Shown: piece after piece, positions 59,517 through 64,000 of the stretch | Numbering within the stretch: position 1 is the stretch's first letter | Layout: each line of letters opens with the position of its first letter | Assembly (NCBI RefSeq): GCF_003330765.1 | Contig: NZ_CP024902.1 | Location: 1,054,001-1,118,000 of the forward strand | DNA length: 64,000 nt | Origin: Burkholderia pyrrocinia | GTDB lineage: Bacteria; Pseudomonadota; Gammaproteobacteria; Burkholderiales; Burkholderiaceae | Direction of reading: 5' to 3' | Notes under the pieces: generated by a model | Seen by the model: the letters and a program-made list of their open reading frames with translations, nothing else | Told to the model about the DNA's origin: nothing | The model's database searches: none | Program-made: the position numbers and the translations under genes

Positions 59517-61229
59517 ATGTCCGACCTGCAAACCTCCACCCCGAATACCGAATCCTTTGCGGCTCTGTTCGAAGAGTCGCTGACCCGCCAAGACATGCGC
59601 GCCGGCGAAGTGATTTCCGCCGAAGTCGTGCGCGTCGACCACAACTTCGTGGTCGTCAATGCAGGCCTCAAGTCCGAGGCTTACATTCCGATCGAGGAAT
59701 TCCTGAACGATCAGGGCGAGGTTGAGGTGCAGTCGGGCGATTTCGTGTCCGTCGCGATCGACGCACTCGAAAACGGCTACGGCGACACGATCCTGTCGCG
59801 CGACAAGGCGAAGCGCCTTGCATCGTGGCTGTCGCTGGAAAAGGCCCTCGACAACAACGAACTCGTCACCGGCACGATCACCGGCAAGGTGAAGGGCGGC
59901 ATGACCGTGATGGTCAACGGCATCCGCGCGTTCCTGCCGGGTTCGCTGGTCGACACGCGTCCGGTCAAGGACACGACCCCGTACGAAGGCAAGACGCTCG
60001 AGTTCCGCGTGATCAAGCTCGATCGCAAGCGTAACAACGTCGTGCTGTCGCGCCGTGCAGTGATCGAAGCCACGCAAGGCGAAGAGCGCGCGAAGCTGCT
60101 CGAGACGCTGAAGGAAGGCGCGATCGTCAACGGCGTGGTCAAGAACATCACCGACTACGGCGCGTTCGTCGACCTCGGCGGCATCGATGGCCTGCTGCAC
60201 ATCACCGACATCGCATGGCGTCGCGTGCGTCACCCGAGCGAAGTCCTGTCGGTTGGCCAGGAAGTCACCGCGAAGATCCTCAAGTTCGACCAAGAGAAGA
60301 ACCGCGTCTCGCTGGGCATCAAGCAACTGGGCGACGATCCGTGGGAAGGCATCTCGCGCCGTTACCCGTCGGGCACGCGCCTGTTCGGCAAGGTCACGAA
60401 CATCACCGACTACGGCGCATTCGTCGAAGTGGAATCGGGCATCGAAGGCCTCGTCCACGTGTCGGAAATGGACTGGACCAACAAGAACGTTGCGCCGTCG
60501 AAGGTTGTCCAGCTGGGCGACGAAGTCGAAGTCATGGTCCTCGAGATCGACGAAGACCGTCGTCGTATCAGCCTCGGCATGAAGCAGTGCAAGCCGAATC
60601 CGTGGGATGACTTCAGCCGCAACTTCAAGAAGGGCGACAAGATCACGGGCGCAATCAAGTCGATCACCGACTTCGGCGTGTTCATCGGTCTGCCGGGCGG
60701 CATCGACGGCCTGGTCCACCTGTCGGACCTGTCGTGGAGCGAAACCGGCGAAGAAGCCGTTCGCAAGTACAAGAAGGGCGACGAAGTCGAAGCAATCGTG
60801 CTCGGTATCGACGTCGAGAAGGAGCGTATTTCGCTCGGCATCAAGCAGCTCGAAGGCGACCCGTTCAGCAACTACGTTGCAATGAACGACAAGGGTTCGC
60901 TCGTCGACGGCGTCGTGAAGACGGTCGATGCGAAGGGTGCGGTCATCACGCTGACGGGCGACATCGAAGGCTACCTGCGTGCGTCGGAAATCTCGCAGGA
61001 TCGCGTCGAAGACGCACGCAACGTGCTGAAGGAAGGCGACAAGGTCAACGCGATGGTGATCAACATCGATCGCAAGTCGCGCGGCATCAACCTGTCGATC
61101 AAGGCGAAGGATTCGGCCGAGCAACAGGAAGCGATCCGCGGCCTGCAATCGGACTCCAGCGCTGCTGCGACCGGTACGACCAACCTCGGCGCGCTGCTGA
61201 AGGCGAAGCTCGACGGCCAGAACCAGTAA
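59517..61229 (+). CDS. rpsA: 30S ribosomal protein S1
   Basis: 570 residues with six S1 RNA-binding domains (e.g. [40 protein letters not shown] and [20 protein letters not shown]). The protein begins [20 protein letters not shown]. The 142-bp leader after cmk contains a palindromic GCTCCGCG/CGCGGAGC hairpin (about 59394-59421). E. coli S1 autoregulates translation through its leader, so this hairpin could serve that role. Confidence 0.98.
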   Translation: MSDLQTSTPNTESFAALFEESLTRQDMRAGEVISAEVVRVDHNFVVVNAGLKSEAYIPIEEFLNDQGEVEVQSGDFVSVAIDALENGYGDTILSRDKAKRLASWLSLEKALDNNELVTGTITGKVKGGMTVMVNGIRAFLPGSLVDTRPVKDTTPYEGKTLEFRVIKLDRKRNNVVLSRRAVIEATQGEERAKLLETLKEGAIVNGVVKNITDYGAFVDLGGIDGLLHITDIAWRRVRHPSEVLSVGQEVTAKILKFDQEKNRVSLGIKQLGDDPWEGISRRYPSGTRLFGKVTNITDYGAFVEVESGIEGLVHVSEMDWTNKNVAPSKVVQLGDEVEVMVLEIDEDRRRISLGMKQCKPNPWDDFSRNFKKGDKITGAIKSITDFGVFIGLPGGIDGLVHLSDLSWSETGEEAVRKYKKGDEVEAIVLGIDVEKERISLGIKQLEGDPFSNYVAMNDKGSLVDGVVKTVDAKGAVITLTGDIEGYLRASEISQDRVEDARNVLKEGDKVNAMVINIDRKSRGINLSIKAKDSAEQQEAIRGLQSDSSAAATGTTNLGALLKAKLDGQNQ

Positions 61230-61251
61230 GCCTCACGAGGTCTGCTGAAGT

Positions 61252-61575
61252 ATGACCAAATCCGAGTTGGTCGCGCAGCTGGCATCGCGATTTCCGCAAC
61301 TTGTCCTCAAGGATGCGGATTTCGCGGTGAAAACGATGCTCGATGCGATGTCTGATGCCCTGTCGAAAGGGCATCGCATCGAAATTCGGGGTTTCGGCAG
61401 CTTCGGCCTCAACCGTCGCCCGGCGCGCGTCGGACGCAACCCGAAGTCGGGGGAGAAAGTGCAGGTGCCCGAGAAGTTCGTGCCGCACTTCAAGCCTGGC
61501 AAGGAATTGCGTGAACGCGTCGACGGCCGTGCCGGTGAACCGCTGAAGGCTGACGATCCGGACGACGAGCGTTGA
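61252..61575 (+). CDS. ihfB: Integration host factor beta subunit
   Basis: 107 residues of the HU/IHF family: [37 protein letters not shown], then [25 protein letters not shown], with the intercalating Pro in the arm. The C-terminus has a short acidic tail (KADDPDDER). It is 22 bp downstream of rpsA, the conserved rpsA-ihfB order, and is followed by an intrinsic terminator. Confidence 0.97.
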   Translation: MTKSELVAQLASRFPQLVLKDADFAVKTMLDAMSDALSKGHRIEIRGFGSFGLNRRPARVGRNPKSGEKVQVPEKFVPHFKPGKELRERVDGRAGEPLKADDPDDER

Positions 61576-61621
61576 GCGTCGTTCGGTTTGCCCGGAACCC
61601 GTCCGGCGAAGGCTGAAAAGA

Positions 61622-61648
61622 AAAGCGCCCCTTGCGGGCGCTTTTTTC
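61622..61648 (+). terminator. Intrinsic terminator after ihfB
   Basis: AAAGCGCCC/GGGCGCTTT with loop CTTGC and six T. Confidence 0.9.
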
Positions 61649-61785
61649 ATTTCCGGCGACCGTGACTCAATGGGTGCGTGCAGGATGTGCGCAGCCGCCG
61701 AAACGCTTCCTTTACAATACGGGTCGATTCGGTGCGACGAAGGGGAGTCGCGCGCCGCGGCAAACCTCAACAAAGAGAGGGCTTC

Positions 61786-62079
61786 ATGAAGTTTATCGTC
61801 TGGCTGATCCGGGTACTGGTGTTCGTACTGTTGCTGGTGCTCGCGCTGGCCAATACGCAAACCGCGACGCTGAATTTCGTTGCCGGCTACGCATGGCAGG
61901 CGCCGCTGATCCTGATCGGTCTGGCATTCTTCGCTGTGGGGCTGCTGGCCGGCCTGCTGTCTGCGCTGCCTTCGATCTTCCGCCTGCGTCTCGAGAACGG
62001 GCGCCTGAAGCGCGATCTGCGCGCGGCGCGCGAAACGCCTGCCGTCATCGACCAGCCGCCGATGCCGCCCGTCATTTAA
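61786..62079 (+). CDS. lapA: LapA-domain membrane protein
   Basis: 97 residues: MKFIVWLIRVLVFVLLLVLA starts the first membrane helix; a second helix is LIGLAFFAVGLLAGLLSALP, followed by a cytoplasmic tail (RLRLENGRLKRDLRAARE). This is LapA (YciS), partner of LapB in regulating LpxC and lipopolysaccharide synthesis in enterobacteria. GAGAGG precedes the ATG. It is 53 bp upstream of lapB. Confidence 0.9.
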   Translation: MKFIVWLIRVLVFVLLLVLALANTQTATLNFVAGYAWQAPLILIGLAFFAVGLLAGLLSALPSIFRLRLENGRLKRDLRAARETPAVIDQPPMPPVI

Positions 62080-62132
62080 CACGGACGCCGCGCGATCATC
62101 GCGCGGTTTTCGTCTCTGCTTCGATATTTCGC

Positions 62133-63305
62133 ATGGATCTGGATTTTTGGTGGTTGCTCGCGATTCCGGTCGCGTTCGCGCTCGGTTGGGCGGCGTCACG
62201 CTATGACCTGAAGAATCTCCTGTCGGAGAGTGCCAACCTGCCGCGATCGTATTTTCGCGGCCTGAATTTTCTGTTGAACGAACAACCCGACAAGGCGATC
62301 GACGCGTTTATCGAGGTCGCCAAGCTCGATCCCGAGACGGTCGAGCTGCACTTCGCGCTCGGCAACCTGTTTCGCCGTCGCGGCGAAACCGACCGTGCGA
62401 TCCGCGTGCACCAGAACCTGCTGAGCCGCACGGATCTGCCGGTCAACGAGCGCGACCACGCGCTGTACGAACTCGGCCAGGATTTCCTGAAAGCCGGCCT
62501 GCTCGATCGCGCGGAGGAGGCGTTTCACAAGCTCGCCGACGGTGACTACGCGCTCGGCGCACAGCGGGCGCTGCTGACGATCTACGAGATCGAGAAGGAC
62601 TGGAACAAGTCGATCGATACCGCAAAGCGCATCGAGTCGATGAGCGACAAACCGCTCGGCGCCGAAATTGCGCAGTTTCACTGCGAACTCGCGCAGGACG
62701 CGCTGCAGCGCAAGAACGCGGCCGCGGCGGCCGAGCAATTGCGGCTCGCGCTGGCCGTGAACCCGCAGAACGTTCGCGCGACGATCCTGTCCGGCGATGC
62801 CGCGGAGGCGGACGGCAACCACGCGGCCGCGATCGAGTACTGGAAGCGCGTCGAAGCGCAGAACCCGGCGTATCTGCCGCTCGTCGCCGACAAGCTGATG
62901 AAGGCCCATGTCGCGCTCGGCAAGAACGTCGAAGGCGCCGAGCTGCTGATGGGATATGTCGACCGCTATCCGTCGAACGACCTGCTCGACATCGCGTATC
63001 AGCACATCGCCGGGTTGAGGGGGCAGGATGCGGCGCACACGCTCGCGCGCGCGCAGATGGAGAAGTCGCCGAACCTGTCGGGGATGCTGCACCTGCTCGA
63101 TGCGCAGATCGCGGCGGCTGACGAACCGCGTCGTAAGGAACTTGAAATGATGCGTGCGCTGATCAAGCAGCGCACGAAAAATCTGCCACGGTATACGTGC
63201 CAGAATTGCGGTTTCCGGGCACGGCTTTTCTACTGGCAGTGCCCCGGATGCAGCGGCTGGGAAACCTATGCGCCGCGCCGCGTCGAACCTGCGATGCCGG
63301 GCTGA
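62133..63305 (+). CDS. lapB: LPS assembly/LpxC regulator LapB
   Basis: 390 residues. N-terminal anchor helix MDLDFWWLLAIPVAFALGWA, a cytoplasmic TPR domain (LNFLLNEQPDKAIDAFIEVA, HFALGNLFRRRGETDRAIRV) and a C-terminal rubredoxin-like metal site CQNCGFRARLFYWQCPGCSG. LapB acts with FtsH in LpxC turnover in E. coli. The start at 62133 gives the expected anchor; earlier in-frame ATGs do not. Confidence 0.95.
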   Translation: MDLDFWWLLAIPVAFALGWAASRYDLKNLLSESANLPRSYFRGLNFLLNEQPDKAIDAFIEVAKLDPETVELHFALGNLFRRRGETDRAIRVHQNLLSRTDLPVNERDHALYELGQDFLKAGLLDRAEEAFHKLADGDYALGAQRALLTIYEIEKDWNKSIDTAKRIESMSDKPLGAEIAQFHCELAQDALQRKNAAAAAEQLRLALAVNPQNVRATILSGDAAEADGNHAAAIEYWKRVEAQNPAYLPLVADKLMKAHVALGKNVEGAELLMGYVDRYPSNDLLDIAYQHIAGLRGQDAAHTLARAQMEKSPNLSGMLHLLDAQIAAADEPRRKELEMMRALIKQRTKNLPRYTCQNCGFRARLFYWQCPGCSGWETYAPRRVEPAMPG

Positions 63306-63395
63306 TCCCGGCACGCGGAGCCAACGCGCTGCGGTTGCCGCCGGGCTCGTCCCGGCGGCCAAGTTAGTCAATTACCGGGAAGTACCGGAACATCT

Positions 63396-64000
63396 ATGAA
63401 AATCACCATCATCGGCACCGGCTATGTCGGTCTCGTAACGGGCGCATGCCTCGCGGAGATCGGTCACGACGTCTTCTGTCTCGACGTCGATTCGCGCAAG
63501 ATCGACATCCTGAACAACGGCGGGATGCCGATTCACGAACCGGGGCTGCTGGACATCATCGCGCGCAACCGCGCGGCGGCGCGCCTGCGCTTCTCGACCG
63601 ACATCGAGGCGAGTGTCGCGCACGGCGAGATCCAGTTCATTGCGGTCGGCACGCCGCCCGACGAGGACGGCTCGGCCGACCTGCAGTACGTGCTCGAGGC
63701 CGCACGCAACATCGGCCGCCACATGACGGGCTTCAAGGTGATCGTCGACAAGTCGACGGTGCCGGTCGGCACCGCGCAGCGCGTGCGCGGCGTGGTCGAC
63801 GAGGCGCTTGCCGCACGCGGGCTCGCGGGCAGCGTCGCGCATCGCTTCTCGGTCGTGTCGAATCCGGAGTTCCTGAAGGAGGGCGCCGCGGTCGAGGACT
63901 TCATGCGTCCGGACCGGATCATCATCGGCGTCGACGACGACGAGACGGGCACGATCGCGCGCGAGAAGATGAAGAAGCTTTACGCGCCGTTCAACCGCAA
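63396..64000 (+). CDS. ugd: UDP-glucose 6-dehydrogenase, 5' part cut by window edge
   Basis: First 201 codons: [20 protein letters not shown] (Rossmann NAD site), then [38 protein letters not shown] and [14 protein letters not shown], and [20 protein letters not shown], all of the UDP-glucose/GDP-mannose dehydrogenase family. [11 protein letters not shown] fits UDP-glucose 6-dehydrogenase, which supplies UDP-glucuronate for exopolysaccharide or Ara4N-lipid A synthesis. The catalytic Cys lies beyond the window. Confidence 0.92.
   Translation, partial: MKITIIGTGYVGLVTGACLAEIGHDVFCLDVDSRKIDILNNGGMPIHEPGLLDIIARNRAAARLRFSTDIEASVAHGEIQFIAVGTPPDEDGSADLQYVLEAARNIGRHMTGFKVIVDKSTVPVGTAQRVRGVVDEALAARGLAGSVAHRFSVVSNPEFLKEGAAVEDFMRPDRIIIGVDDDETGTIAREKMKKLYAPFNR

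Overview
The window reads as a piece of a Burkholderia chromosome, most likely chromosome 1 of a Burkholderia cepacia complex species. The evidence is high GC with strong GC3 bias, a tmRNA on the minus strand encoding the tag ANDETFALAA, an OmpC/Porin_4-type porin, an OmpA of the beta-proteobacterial type, small exported DUF4148, DUF2968 and DUF2059 proteins, and the housekeeping order gyrA-serC-pheA-tyrA-aroA-cmk-rpsA-ihfB-lapA-lapB. No phage, insertion sequence, CRISPR array or plasmid backbone is visible; this is mostly core genome with small accessory islets.

Layout. 1-7.0 kb: rdgB and rph (minus), then yicC, gmk, rpoZ and a bifunctional (p)ppGpp synthetase/hydrolase (plus), three identical tRNA-Arg(ACG) genes on the minus strand, and greB. 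7.1-9.7 kb: a porin (minus), a strong candidate small RNA, a small hypothetical gene and a cold-shock gene with a structured AT-rich leader. 9.7-11.9 kb: a DnaQ-exonuclease/GIY-YIG fusion, a periplasmic chorismate mutase and a 48-residue ORF. 12.0-16.7 kb: an all-exported operon (DUF2946, TonB-dependent receptor, BNR propeller protein, thioredoxin-like protein), probably metal related. 16.7-20.4 kb: GlsB-type membrane protein, LuxR regulator with FAD hydroxylase and DUF2783 protein, tRNA-Thr(CGT). 20.6-26.4 kb: fbp, pepN, a DUF4136 lipoprotein and a GDT1-type Mn exporter behind a yybP-ykoY riboswitch. 26.5-30.2 kb: purine salvage (guaD, adenine deaminase, xdhC). 30.8-34.9 kb: dsbB, amidase, GntR regulator and a class I glutamine amidotransferase. 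35-39.6 kb: DUF2968 protein, a transporter relic, a TPR-glycosyltransferase and an FAD monooxygenase. 39.6-46.1 kb: NAD-dependent formate dehydrogenase fdsGBAD with a divergent regulator. 46.2-50.1 kb: two small exported proteins, tmRNA, gph, ubiG, ompA. 50.6-64 kb: gyrA, DUF2059, the serine/aromatic amino-acid block, cmk, rpsA, ihfB, lapAB and the start of a UDP-glucose dehydrogenase.

Most interesting observation: a three-hairpin RNA candidate at 8636-8719, with its own terminator. Its only unpaired segment carries a 9-nt stretch perfectly complementary to the Shine-Dalgarno region of the neighbouring, divergently placed porin gene. This looks like a locally encoded porin-repressing sRNA. 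The 12.0-16.7 kb exported operon, together with the divergent 48-residue ORF, is the best candidate for a poorly described protein system. All calls rest on reading the sequence and on family knowledge; no searches were run.
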